Shown here: piece after piece, positions 24,201-35,889 of the stretch
Numbering within the stretch: the first letter of the stretch is position 1
Layout of the letters: each line of letters begins with the position of its first letter
Assembly: GCA_001600875.1 (NCBI GenBank)
Contig: BCLD01000005.1
Location: forward strand, 1,084,852-1,148,851
Reading direction: 5' to 3'
DNA length: 64,000 nt
DNA from: Solicoccozyma terricola
Lineage: Eukaryota; Basidiomycota; Tremellomycetes; Filobasidiales; Piskurozymaceae
Notes under the pieces: model-generated
Seen by the model: only the letters and a program-made list of their open reading frames with translations
Databases searched by the model: none
What the model was told of the DNA's origin: nothing
Translations under genes and position numbers: made by a program

Positions 24201-24454
24201 GATTGAGATCTGTGTGTGTGTGTGTGTGTTGATGGTGCTGGGGGGTAGGATGGATCGAGCGACTGGTAAGCGCGTGGATGGATGGATGGATGGATGGATG
24301 GATGACACGTCACTGTGCGAGACTGACCGACTGACTGACTGACCGACTATCATGAATACCACGTGGCAACACTTTCAAACGCGTCCTATTCAACCTACAC
24401 CCCCGTTCTTACACCCACTCTCAACTGATACCAACGCGTATTTCTCGAACCAGC
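24201..24454. promoter_or_regulatory. Divergent promoter, proteasome beta5 / DNA primase, with MCB boxes
   Basis: Two perfect ACGCGT hexamers (24379-24384 and 24434-24439) lie within 80 bp upstream of the primase ATG. In yeasts this is the MluI cell-cycle box bound by MBF at G1/S genes, PRI1 included; its use here is inferred. CACGTG is at 24360-24365. A GATG tetranucleotide repeat (about 24278-24303) and a GACT-type repeat (about 24320-24350) fill the middle. Confidence 0.6.
24278..24350. repeat. Tetranucleotide microsatellites
   Basis: About six to seven copies of GATG/ATGG (24278-24303) are followed after a short gap by GACT/GACC copies (about 24320-24350). Both sit in the promoter between the proteasome and primase genes, so length variation could alter spacing of promoter elements. 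Confidence 0.8.
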
Positions 24455-25500
24455 ATGTCCATCGAAGATGAGTGAGTATCAAAGAGGGGTACAGCGAAGA
24501 TTCTGTGCAATCAACACTCACAATGGATTCGCGTTGTACTACTCCCCCAGCGCTCGATCTCCCGAGGTCATGCTTGCTTTCTATCGTAGATTATTCCCAT
24601 ACAAGCCTTTCTACCTATGGCTGAACCAGGAGCACGGTGAGTTGTGTCGAGAGAACTTCCCCACGGTTGGTTCGTCTTTACTAAACTATACATATCCACC
24701 CCACCACTCCCTCCCCCAACCTTAACCCAGTTCCTAGTCGTCTCTTTACACATCGAGAATTCGCATTCACACTCGGAGAAAGCACATATGTCAGATACAA
24801 CTCTTTCAATAATGTCGAAGAATTCAAAAAAGAAATTATACGTGCGAATCCTACTCGATTCGAGATTGGACCTATTTACAATGCCAGGGTATGTCTTTCC
24901 CCCCCCCTTCTTTCTCACCATCTACAACCCCATCCCAATGACGATTTATTCTTACCGTTTTAAAACATAGCCACGAGATCGTAAAACAATGCAACCGTCA
25001 GCTCTTCGTCCTGAACAACGTGAACTCGTATTCGATATCGATATGACGGATTACGATGAGATTAGAACTTGTTGTTCTGGAGCAGCAATTTGTAGGAGAT
25101 GTTGGGGGTATATAGCTGGCGCCGTCAAGGTTTTAGATCATACGTTGAGGGGTGAGGGGAGGAAGGGTTCGAACAGTTAAGATCCTCATTGAACTGAACC
25201 CTTGAACTCGGATCCTCCCCTTTTCTCTCCCGCAGAAACATTCGCATTCCGTCATCTACTTTGGGTCTACTCGGGTCGTCGTGGTATCCATTGTTGGATC
25301 TCGGATTCTCACGCAATGACATTAACAGACGACCAACGAAAAGCTCTCGTTTCGTTTTTAGAGATTGTTAAAGGTGGGAAAGATCAAGGGAAGAAAGTCA
25401 ATGTAAGAGGGAATAGTGGAGATGGAGAACTTCATCCGAGTATTGCGTAGGTCGTTTCGTTTTTTTTTGTGTTTCGTTACAAAGGATGTTTTTTTCCCGT

Positions 25501-25532
<32 letters not shown>

Positions 25533-26469
25533 CGCTTTTGGAGATGGTGGGACTGATTAGATCGGGAACAGGGATGCGATCACTCAGTTGAAGGGCTTGT
25601 TCGTCAAGGTCGTGTTGGAGGATCAAGATTGCTTCAGATCGAATAGCGGTTGGGAGATGTTGTTGTCTTTGCTCCCATCAGATAGAGGTGGGTTAGGCGA
25701 GGCGATTCCACCTTCAATTACACCGCATCGTAAACTCATTGGACCCCTCGCGCATCACGCCTCACAGACATCACCTCCAATCTTCGCTTAAAATGGTCCA
25801 CAACGGATCAATCATCGACTCAACGATGGACTGATCTCATGATAGCAGTCAAAGATATAAAAGATCGACCAATCGTCACTCGGAAATTTGAGCGTGCGAT
25901 GGAGGACATCATCTTGCAGTACACGTATCCGAGGATCGACGCTGAAGTTTCCAAGAGACGGAATCACTTGTTGAAGAGTCCGTTCGTCATTCATCCTGGG
26001 ACTGGTGAGTTGTTTCGATGTTCGCGTGCAGGGAGGGAGGGAGGGAGGTTTCTTGGGCTTGCTGAAAACGGTTTGATACGGCACTCCAGGTCGTGTTTGT
26101 GTACCTGTTGATCCAGCAGATGTGGACAACTTTGACCCTGCTTCAGTCCCAACGGTAGGTCAACTCCTTCGGGAACTCGATCGACCGATCATGGACTCGA
26201 CAGGGGACGTGGAAATGAGCGACGTGAAACAGGAAGGTGGATCTCCAAGGGTGAAAGCTGGTCCTGGTGAGTGTGCCCTACCCTCTCTCTCTGTTCCAAC
26301 GCCAAACAGACCACTAACATGGACAACCACACCCGCATTCTCAGATTATGAACGCACATCCCTCAAGCCATACGTGGAGATGTTCGAACGACACGTCTCG
26401 GCGATCATGAAGGAGAAGATGGCGTTGAAGAAGGCGAGGGGAGCAGAGATGGTGACGATGGAGTTCTAG
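24455..26469 (+). CDS. PRI1: DNA primase small (catalytic) subunit
   Basis: The gene begins with a tiny exon, ATG 24455 (MSIED), then continues with LAFYRRLFPYKPFYLWLNQEH and further exons to the stop at 26467-26469. The catalytic metal-binding motif VFDIDMTDYD (near 25030) and the zinc site with CCSGAAICRRCW (near 25070-25100) are both present, as is SGRRGIHCWISDSHA (near 25275). The protein synthesises RNA primers within the Pol alpha-primase complex in the nucleus. A C-terminal acidic linker near 26200 is followed by a helix ending EMVTMEF. One intron carries a 31-nt T run at 25502-25532. The two ACGCGT boxes upstream fit S-phase control. Length and motif order agree with the family. Confidence 0.96.
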
Positions 26470-26530
26470 AGTGTGCGCTGTATACGACTGTTGTCCAACA
26501 TACCAGCCCTGTTGTATTTGGGTGATAGAA

Positions 26531-26586
26531 GGTGGCGACGGACATTGCATCATGTCCGTGGTGTCAACAATAATGTAAACACGCGA
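26531..26586. promoter_or_regulatory. Palindromic CGGACAT element with neighbouring motifs
   Basis: Upstream of the Nnf1 gene, GGTGGCGAC (26531-26539) overlaps an inverted repeat in which ACGGACAT (26538-26545) faces ATGTCCGT (26552-26559) over a 6-nt spacer. ACGCGA, close to the MBF core, follows at 26581-26586. The same 9-mer and 7-mer recur in other spacers of this window. Confidence 0.4.
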
Positions 26587-26729
26587 GGTGGGGACTTCTG
26601 ACGGATAACAGGACCAAATCCTCACACACACTACTCTCATTCACCACTACAACGCTCCCTCATCAGCGTCATCATCATCTATTCCCTCCGCACATTCGTA
26701 CACCCGCTACACTCGCACACGCCATACAC

Positions 26730-28187
26730 ATGGGGCTCCAACGCACCCCCCCACCCCAGGCTAGCACCTCCCTTCTCCCTCGACCGCTTCCTCCTCCTTA
26801 TCCCACAGGCAACGCACCAGTCGCCATCGATTCAGCAGCTAGTTCAAGTCGAGTGACTCTGGATTCACCACAGGATGATTCGATACCAGTTGTTGCTCCC
26901 CAGACTAGCGATAGGACCGACAACGAAGGGAATGACGCAGTGATGGAGGAAGGTAGTTCGAGAGACCTACCTGAACCGATGGATGTGGACCTTCCCGCAT
27001 CAACGCCTCGATCGAAACGATCCATTGATGCGCCTGTTCTCCCGACACCTCCAACTCCCATCCCGGCGCCAGTACTCACTCCCCCTACACCAGCATCTGC
27101 GTTGGCGTCTAATACATCCCGCCGGAAATCAACAACACATTCATCAACCGATACTTCTCGCGCTTTACCTAGCGTGGATATAACCGCAACTACAATCAAC
27201 ACTGCAGCTCCTTCATCCGATTATGGGAAACATTATCATATGCTGTTACAAGCTTTGGAGGTCGCGGTTCGGAAGGGAGCGAACAAATGGACGTGAGTTT
27301 ATGATGGCCTGTTCTTTTCATCGTGGGTTTCGGCCTCTTACAAATAAGGTACGTTACTCTCTTCCATACACGCAGTGCCAAAGACCTTCAACAATGTTTC
27401 CCACTTCTCTCATCGGCTCACCCTCAAGCATTTGAAGATATATGGCAACTTGCTGCTCGATCACTGAGAGAGAATATGCTTGTGAGTAGCATAATCAGAC
27501 GCCGTTTCGTGGATATAAGGGAATGGAGCTGATGCCTATGCATACTCATTCTGGTGTAGGATCAATCCTACCAAGTCCTTGAAGCTTATAAAGCTGGTCC
27601 AGGACTTCGAGCTTTCCACGATATGATCAAATCTGGTGTTCCAGCAGACGTTGAAAAGGCTTCAGCATGGCAGTGAGTGGATGATACGCCTAGCTTGGAG
27701 GACGAATCAACGAGCTCATGATCTGTGTGTTTATTTTGAGTAAAGACCGGATTTGGAACCTAGTGCTTCCGTGTCAGCGATGAAACTTCCTCTGTATGAT
27801 TCGATATACGAAGAGATGAGGACCGAGTATATTGAAGTGAGTTGATCAGCGCTACAGTGCTTGATGGTACTGTAATGCTGATACGTTGTTATCGCACAAT
27901 AGCTACACGATAAAGCAGCTGAATCAGCTCGTGAGCTTGAACGGAAGACAGCTCGTCTAGCTGAGCTCCAAGATGAGATCCTAGAATCTACAGCGTTGCT
28001 CGATGAGGTGAGTTCGCAGTGGCGTGTCGGTGCAAAATCTGAAAAAGAGTTTTGACCCCTGCGGCGCCTCCCTCCCCGATAGACGGTACGAGTCTTTGGA
28101 GATATCCCGAGCGAACAGATGGTAGAGTGGATGGAACAGGTCGTCGGGACGATGGGAGCTCAGACGAGGCAGAAGGCGGAAGCGTGA
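26730..28187 (+). CDS. NNF1: Kinetochore protein Nnf1 (Mis12/MIND complex)
   Basis: The ATG at 26730 opens a long Pro/Ser-rich N-terminal extension, ending DYGKHYHMLLQALEVAVRKG. The next exons encode the conserved Nnf1 core: CFPLLSSAHPQAFEDIWQLA and SLRENML, then a coiled coil (ESARELERKTARLAELQDEI, about 27910-27985), finishing with TRQKAEA and TGA at 28185-28187. The first splice (after AAA TGG AC near 27294) joins in frame to the core. Nnf1 binds inner-kinetochore CENP-C/COMA and supports Ndc80 recruitment. The N-terminal disordered half is longer than in ascomycete homologues and holds MDVDLP-type acidic patches. Assignment rests on the FPxxxxxHP...LRENML core; no alignment could be run. 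Confidence 0.8.
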
Positions 28188-28422
28188 AACTGGGAGAATC
28201 TCGTATTGGCGCTATACCAGCATGAACGCCTAGTTGAGCCATTTTGTATACTAGTTGCTCTTGGGATCCTCTTGGTGGACAGTATTGGACATCATTGCCA
28301 CTGAATCACGTGCATTCGCTGAGGTAATCGAAATGTTCCCGGTCCACGCCGATCTACCTTCCAACCCCGTCACCCCCAGTCACCACCACCACCACCACGG
28401 CCACGGCACCGCCATCGCAATC

Positions 28423-30107
28423 ATGTCCCGGTGTCCATTCCTTCTCGCATCACAATCCCGTCTCACCGTCCTCCCACGAGCATGTCCCTTTATCCAACCA
28501 TCTTCCGTCTCTCGAACGTTCAGGGCGTATTCGTCTCGCGTCGGAGCTGAACCGTCAAAAAAGAACGTATTGCTTGGGAGAGCGGCGGTAGGGTTCGCAG
28601 CTGGTTTGAGCATGATGTTATTCTTGAGATCGAGGGAGGTGGAAAAGGTGTGTGTGTAAATGTTGGTCGAGCCGCGGGAAAACCGTCAAGCTGATGTGGA
28701 AGTCGGGCGATCGAATGCAATTTAGAATGTCGTTCACTGCGACGATTCTCCGATCTCACCATTCGTAGGTGATGCTCCAATGGCGAAAAGATCTATGAAC
28801 GATGGAGAGACCTTTGTTCGTGGGAAAAACGATGATTATAAACAATCGGAAGAGCATCCTGCGATTATTCACGAGGAGGATGATTCTAACGTGAGTTGCT
28901 TTTGCCCTTGTATCGCTGCTCGTAACTTGTGCCACAGGCCCACAACTCACCCTTCGTCATCCTCCACAGCACCCTATGCGCATCAGAATGTCTCAATTCG
29001 TAATGCGTCTTCAGGACAACATCGTCAACAGTCTGGAAAATCTCGAAGGTTCCCAACCGCCAAACGCACACTCTACCTCTCTTGAACCACCCACCTTTTT
29101 CCGCGATCACTGGCTTCGTCCTAACGGAGGCGGAGAAGGTTCTTCTTGCACCCTAACAGGAGGAAGAATCTTTGAGAAAGCCGGAGTCAACGTTTCTGTC
29201 ATTCATGGCGTCTTACCACCTGCTGCAATTCGTCAAATGAAAGCAGATCATAAAAGTCTTAAAGTCGATGCTCAAACGTCATTGCCATACTTTGTCGCTG
29301 GAATTTCAATCGTCCTCCATCCATGGAATCCTCATGCTCCCACTGTTCACATGAACATGCGGTATTTCGAGGTTGAACCACCAGGATCCGAGGAAGCGAG
29401 GAGTCGTGGAGAGGATGTGAAACCTCTTGCATGGTGGTTTGGTGGTGGTTCCGATTTGACTCCTTCTTACCTCTACCCTGAAGACGCGGTGCATTTCCAT
29501 CGCACTTTGAAGGACGCGGCGGATGCTCACGATGATCGTTATTATCCAGCATGGAAAGCATGGTGTGACAAGTACTTTTACATTTCACATCGAGGAGAAG
29601 CAAGGGGTATCGGTGGAATCTTCTTCGATGATCTGACGACGGAGAGTGAGATTCATCAACCGAGTATCAAGGAAAAAGTTCAAGGCGTCGTTGGGAAATC
29701 AGTTGGTCCTCCAACTCAAGATCAAATCTTCAAGCTCGTCGAATCCTTGGGTAACGCTTTCATACCGTCCTACCTTCCTATCCTGGAACGAAGACATAAT
29801 ACTCCATACACCGACGAGCAACGGAGATGGCAATTGATGAGGAGAGGGAGATATGTAGAGTTCAATCTAGTTCATGACAGAGGCACCAAGTTCGGATTGA
29901 TGACTCCCGGAGCAAGAATCGAGAGTATTCTAATGAGGTAAGTGGGAAGAGGTGGCTGAAGTTGGGGCGGTCACTGATAATGTATGACCCGGGCCATACA
30001 GTCTTCCAGAGACGGCTAGATGGGAATACATGTCCGATATGGGTGGTGAGGGAACGCAGGAAGGTGAATTGATGGAAGTGCTCAAGAACCCCAAGGAATG
30101 GGTTTGA
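28423..30107 (+). CDS. HEM13: Coproporphyrinogen III oxidase, with mitochondrial-type N-terminus
   Basis: The chosen ATG at 28423 gives a basic, Ser/Arg-rich presequence (MSRCPFLLASQSRLTVLPR) followed by a hydrophobic segment GRAAVGFAAGLSMMLFL. The remaining exons hold the oxygen-dependent oxidase: FFRDHWLRPNGGGEGSSCTL, the long exon with VHMNMRYFE, WWFGGGSDLTPSYLY, HRGEARGIGGIFFDDL, GRYVEFNLVHDRGTKFGL and GARIESILMS, then LPETARWEYM and TGA at 30105-30107. The enzyme decarboxylates coproporphyrinogen III to protoporphyrinogen IX in haem synthesis. An upstream in-frame ATG at 28333 would add a segment with six consecutive His residues. CACGTG is present upstream at 28307-28312. Confidence 0.95.
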
Positions 30108-30327
30108 AGATTAGGCGGAGGATGGATGGGGGATGAGAGAACATTCGGAAGTGAGCGCCACTCTTGGAACCAAGTAGGACCTGCATTATCACTGCACTGC
30201 ACCCAATACCATGAGCCATAACAATTCCCGACGCACACTCACGTGACCCAGACTGCGTCATTCACTTGATTGCTCAGGTTGATCCTCTCCCACATCTAAC
30301 ATCACATTCCACTCAATCACAGACACC

Positions 30328-31158
30328 ATGTCGTCGCTAGCTGCCACTGTCGTCCGTCGAGGTGCCACCGTCGGTCGTACCTCCATCCTCAAGCCACTAC
30401 TTACCACCCGTCTCCCATCTCGTTCATTCTCCGCCGTGGCTTCAATTCGAGTCACTCCTTCCATCTCCATCTCCGGACGATTGGCTACCCCTGTCGCGGC
30501 TCGTTGGAAGTCCACCGATGCGTCCAAGTCGTCATGGGGTCCACCAATCGTCAGCTATGATGAATTGAAGCCTATCACTGAACAGCCAAGCGATGTGAGT
30601 TTGATCCACAGGCGTGCGCAACGGGTGGAGGTGGCTGATCTATAAGTTTGGAATGTTTCTGATCGTGATTAGGACATCTTGTTGGTCGGTGAGTCATACA
30701 CAGCACATAACCCGTCCCCATGTCTGGAATCTGGCTAACGATCTAAACCGCGCAATATAGACGTCCGTGAACCCGACGAGATAGCACTCGGTTCCATCCC
30801 TTCATCCGTCAGTATCCCATTATCCGTCCTCAAAGATCATCTCAAGGCCAATTTCTCGGAAGGAGAGTTCCGAAAGGTTAGTGATATAACTCTTCCTTCT
30901 CCTTATCAAAATATCTATCTGACTCCAACTCCCTGCTCTACATCTTGCGTAAAACAGGAACACGGATTCCCTAAACCCCTTCCATCTCAAAGGATCATCT
31001 TCTACTGTCGATCGGGAAAACGATCAGCTACTGCATGTGAACAGGCCAGTGAGAATGGGTATAGGAATATCAGGAATTATGAAGGGAGTTGGTTGGATTG
31101 GACAAAGCAGGAGAAAGAGAGACAAGGTGGTGGGTTTAAGGATGAGGATGATGATTAG
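30328..31158 (+). CDS. Mitochondrial rhodanese-like sulfurtransferase
   Basis: Four exons start at ATG 30328 and end with TAG 31156-31158. The first about 70 residues are rich in Arg, Ser and Ala and lack acidic residues (MSSLAATVVRRGATVGR), a strong mitochondrial presequence. A single rhodanese domain follows: DDILLVDVREPDEIALGSIP, SIPLSVL, and the active-site loop IIFYCRSGKRSATAC with the persulfide-forming Cys, then NYEGSWLDW. Single-domain rhodaneses of this kind (yeast RDL1/RDL2 class) transfer sulfane sulfur, for example from thiosulfate or glutathione persulfide. The end is strongly acidic (DEDDD). A TCACGTGA palindrome is at 30239-30246 in the promoter, about 80 bp upstream. Confidence 0.9.
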
Positions 31159-31445
31159 TAGAATTTTGTCATGTTTTATGAAAGACGTGATTTTACAATG
31201 CTGAAGGTCTCATGGCTCCGTCCAAAAAAAAAAAGAAAGGGGTTAGTATCGATATCAACACGAATCCATTCATGCAAAGAGGGAAAGAAGGATTCCATAA
31301 TCGACTTCGGGAACAACTACGAAGCGAAAAGTACAAACGAATGTTTCTTTCGACGCTACCTTCCGTCTCAGCGATTGAATTATGAAACCCTGTCAGACTA
31401 CTCCTTGATGCTACGCATATTCCAATGGCCCTAAGACTATTGGAT

Positions 31446-32762
<1,317 letters not shown>

Positions 32763-33604
32763 TCACGATACAGTACCGACCAGACATCCAAAAACAATCG
32801 CTCCTATCGCTGTTGCAACCACTGAAACAACCACTACGTGACCTCTTGAAGCTGAGAAGAGAGATTTAGTCAATAGGTGTTGATTCTGAAAGTATCTAAT
32901 GAAGCCTGCGTAGTGTTCGTGAGAGAAATAAGTCCCGGTTGAGATCGTCAACAAGTGTAGGGTTGGGTAAAAGAACAAGAGGGGAAGACACACACCGATG
33001 ATCATGACTACTATACCGAAAATAACTAATAATCCACCTAACGGTTTAGCGAATTTTTTCCTCCGTTCTTGTGCGGAGAGTTGGATAGAGAGTAGGGAGT
33101 AGTATTGGGTTAAGATTTGGATGAGATCCGTTTGGGAGGGAGATAGTTGGGTGGTTGAGTTGGTGGGCAGGGGGAGTGCGATGGAGGTTGCAGAAGATGA
33201 AGATGTGGAAAGGAGGAATAATTGAGTGATAGCTGAGGATTAAAACCATGATGTTCAGTACGTGCGTCCGTTCGGGAGAACCAGAACCAGTAGAACGAGG
33301 GGAATGTGTAACACCCACCAATACCCGCAGTGCTCAATGCCAAACTGGTCCTAACCCATGCTAACCATGTACGTTCATTGGCCAGGTGATCACGAGCTAC
33401 GGAACCGGTGTTATCGAGTGTCAAGGAGAGACTGTGCCATTTGTACGATGGGGTGGATGTGTGTGGGTTGATTGACTGGGAAGGAGAGGGTTGAGGATGG
33501 GTGAGTGGTGAGGACACTGGAGGGGCCATTGGTGTGTGCGTGCGTGGATGAAGTGATGAGAGCGATGGGAGGAGGTTGAGAGTGTTGACCATGTCCACTC
33601 CCAT
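32763..33604 (-). CDS. DUF202 integral membrane protein
   Basis: Three exons on the minus strand end at the stop 32763-32765. Two upstream in-frame starts exist at 33604 (MGVDMVNTL) and 33529 (MAPPVSSPL); the longer is given. A Ser/Pro/His-rich N-terminus leads to the DUF202 signature RDHLANERTWLAWVRTSLAL. Three membrane segments follow: ALSTAGIAITQLFLL, PLGGLLVIFGIVVMIIG joined across an intron to FIRYFQNQHL, and HVVVVSVVATAIGAIVFGC. DUF202 is the membrane module shared by small YidH-like proteins and by the vacuolar VTC polyphosphate polymerase subunits. This protein lacks the SPX and catalytic parts of VTC4. A vacuolar or membrane role in phosphate biology is only suggested, partly by the shared promoter with pyrophosphatase. 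Confidence 0.88.
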
Positions 33605-33777
33605 CTACTTGTCAAATCGATCGACTGATGACGTGATCGGGGTGAATCTGGTGGGTCACGTGAGCCGGTGTAGCAATCACGTGTCAGCGGACATGACACG
33701 GACATCAGACGGACATTCCCCACCCCTCCCCCCATTCCATCCCTGCCCGTCGCCATCTCCCGCATTCGCCCGTCCAG
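33605..33777. promoter_or_regulatory. Divergent promoter, DUF202 protein / pyrophosphatase
   Basis: This 173-bp spacer holds two CACGTG boxes (33657-33662 and 33678-33683), then three direct CGGACAT repeats beginning at 33688, 33699 and 33710, an exact 11-bp period. TGACGTGA is at about 33627-33634. CACGTG is the core bound by Pho4-type and Cbf1-type bHLH factors; factor identity is inferred from motif class. Confidence 0.55.
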
Positions 33778-35889
33778 ATGCCCAGCAACATCGTGCGCAG
33801 AGTATCCTTGTTGGCCAGACACTTGTCATCGTCCAATACCATGTCTTCCGAGTACACCACTAGGGTCATTGGTGTGAGTCGGTTGTCATTCGTACCCTAC
33901 CCAGAGCGTCGATCTGAATTCTCATCGTGTGCAAAAAAAAAAAAACAGGCCCAAAACACCTTGGGTATGTCTTATGTATAACTTCGTTTCGACAGCCGCC
34001 CGTCAAATCCCTAATCCTCAACTCTTTATCGTTATAGAAAACAGAACATTCATTGAAAAGGATGGAAAGGTCGTTTCTCCATTCCAGTATGTCTTTATCA
34101 CCTTTGATACTTGGTGTTCCCCGCGCGCGTTTGTTTCGTTGGAAAGGTATCCTGATATCCCTTTATGGTGATCTTACAGCGACATCCCGCTCTTTGCAGA
34201 TGAATCCAAATCCATCTTGAACAGTATGTATCCTTTTCTCGAGGCTAGGCGGTATGATTAATCATATGAAGGAAGTCGCGTAGCTGATTCCGTCTTTTCA
34301 AAACTCCCCTTTTCTTCTTCCTTCTTCCTTCTTCCTCCACTCCACTCCATCTTTCTCTTCTTCTCTCCCGCGCGTGTGTGTGTATCTTCCCGTGGGGTCT
34401 GTTCATCCTTCTAGTGATTGTCGAGGTTCCTCGATGGACCAACGCAAAGATGGAGATCTCAAAGGAAGAAGCATTCAATCCGATTCTGCAAGGTGAGTTT
34501 TTCAACCTTGTTTCCTCTGTCGACTAGAGGTATGAAAAAGATACGGGGGATACTGATTCGAGGGTTTGGAATGCAATTTAGACACCAAGAAAGGGAAACT
34601 TCGTTTCGTTAGGAATTGTTTCCCGCATCATGGTTATGTGAGTGTTGCGTTCGACTGGGACTACTACCGGAATGCGCGGGCTTTTCCTTTTTTAACGGGT
34701 TAGCTGAATTTCCCCATCGGTTTCGATTCGGTATAGATCTGGAACTACGGTGCTTTCCCACAGGTGAGGAAGGATTCCAATCGTCTTTTTCTTCCCCTTT
34801 CTTGCACATGAAACTGAATCTTCTCGTACTCCCTCTGCTTTGTTCACCAGACTTGGGAAGACCCAACCGTCGAACACGCCGAGACCAAAGCTCTAGGCGA
34901 CAACGACCCCCTTGACGTCTGTGAAATCGGTGAAGCAGTAGGATACGTAGGTCAAGTCAAACAAGTTAAAGTCTTGGGTATCATGGCATTACTCGATGAA
35001 GGTGAAACGGATTGGAAGGTTTTGGTTGTTGATGTGAATGATCCATTGGCGCCGAGGTTGAATGATGTGGAGGATGTGGAGAGGCATTTGCCGGGTTTGA
35101 TTAGGGTGAGTTTGCGGGGGTTGGGTGTGGGATCGGATGACGTCGTGATTGGTGGAAAAGGAAGGAGACGCTGATTGTTGGGGGATTTAAATGTGTTTTG
35201 GGATTTTTTTTTTTTCCATCAGGCTACCAACGAATGGTTCAGGATGTACGTTTGGGTGTCTTTATTTTGGTGTTACGTTGGAGCGTCGGAAAAACTGATT
35301 TGGTCCTGCTTTACACGCCATACAGTTACAAGATCCCCGTAAGTACTTAACCTTCCCCCTCCCTCTTCTCGCTCGTCCACTCATGCTTACGCACGCACCC
35401 CCCCTCTTCCAAAACAGGATGGTAAACCCGAAAACGTCTTTGCCTTCTCCGGAGAAGCCAAGTCCAAGAAATACGCCATCGAGATCGTTCACGAATGTCA
35501 CGAGGCTTGGAAGAAGTTGGTCGGTGGAGAAGCGCCAGCCAAGACTGACAAGTATGATTTGTCGATGTGAGTTGAAGGGAGGGTGGAGAATCTGGGGTTA
35601 CGGGCTGGTATACTGATCACCTCTGTCTCTTATCTCCGTCTCTCTTGTTAGTGCCAACACCACATTGACCGGTACTCCCGGCTTCACCAAGACTTCCGAC
35701 CCAGCATACTCCAAGATCCCTGCTGAATCGAGGAAACCACCTGCTCCTATCGATTCTTCGAGTTCGTTTTTTTTTTTTTTTTGATTTCTCCCGATCGGCC
35801 ATCGTCCTACACTTTGTACTGACCTGCCGAATATTTCCCTATTTTTTTTAGTCTCCAAGAGCTTCTTCATCTCATCTGCGTCTGCCTGA
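33778..35889 (+). CDS. IPP1: Soluble inorganic pyrophosphatase (family I)
   Basis: A multi-exon gene ends at TGA 35887-35889. Two in-frame starts occur in the first exon: ATG 33778 ([20 protein letters not shown]) and ATG 33841 ([11 protein letters not shown]). The latter matches cytosolic pyrophosphatases; the former adds a basic amphipathic presequence-like stretch. Family landmarks are [49 protein letters not shown] and the metal-binding signature [12 protein letters not shown], then [18 protein letters not shown] near the end. It hydrolyses pyrophosphate to two phosphates, driving biosynthetic reactions. One donor-proximal segment near 33942 is A-rich and lies in an intron. Confidence 0.95.

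Noticed and set aside
24278..24350. Tetranucleotide repeats as a CRISPR-like or telomeric array
   Set aside because: Units are simple 4-mers with no spacers and the locus is a eukaryotic promoter.
28381..28402. Six-histidine stretch before HEM13 taken as an engineered tag
   Set aside because: It is a natural CAC repeat in the leader upstream of the preferred ATG; the surrounding sequence is genomic.
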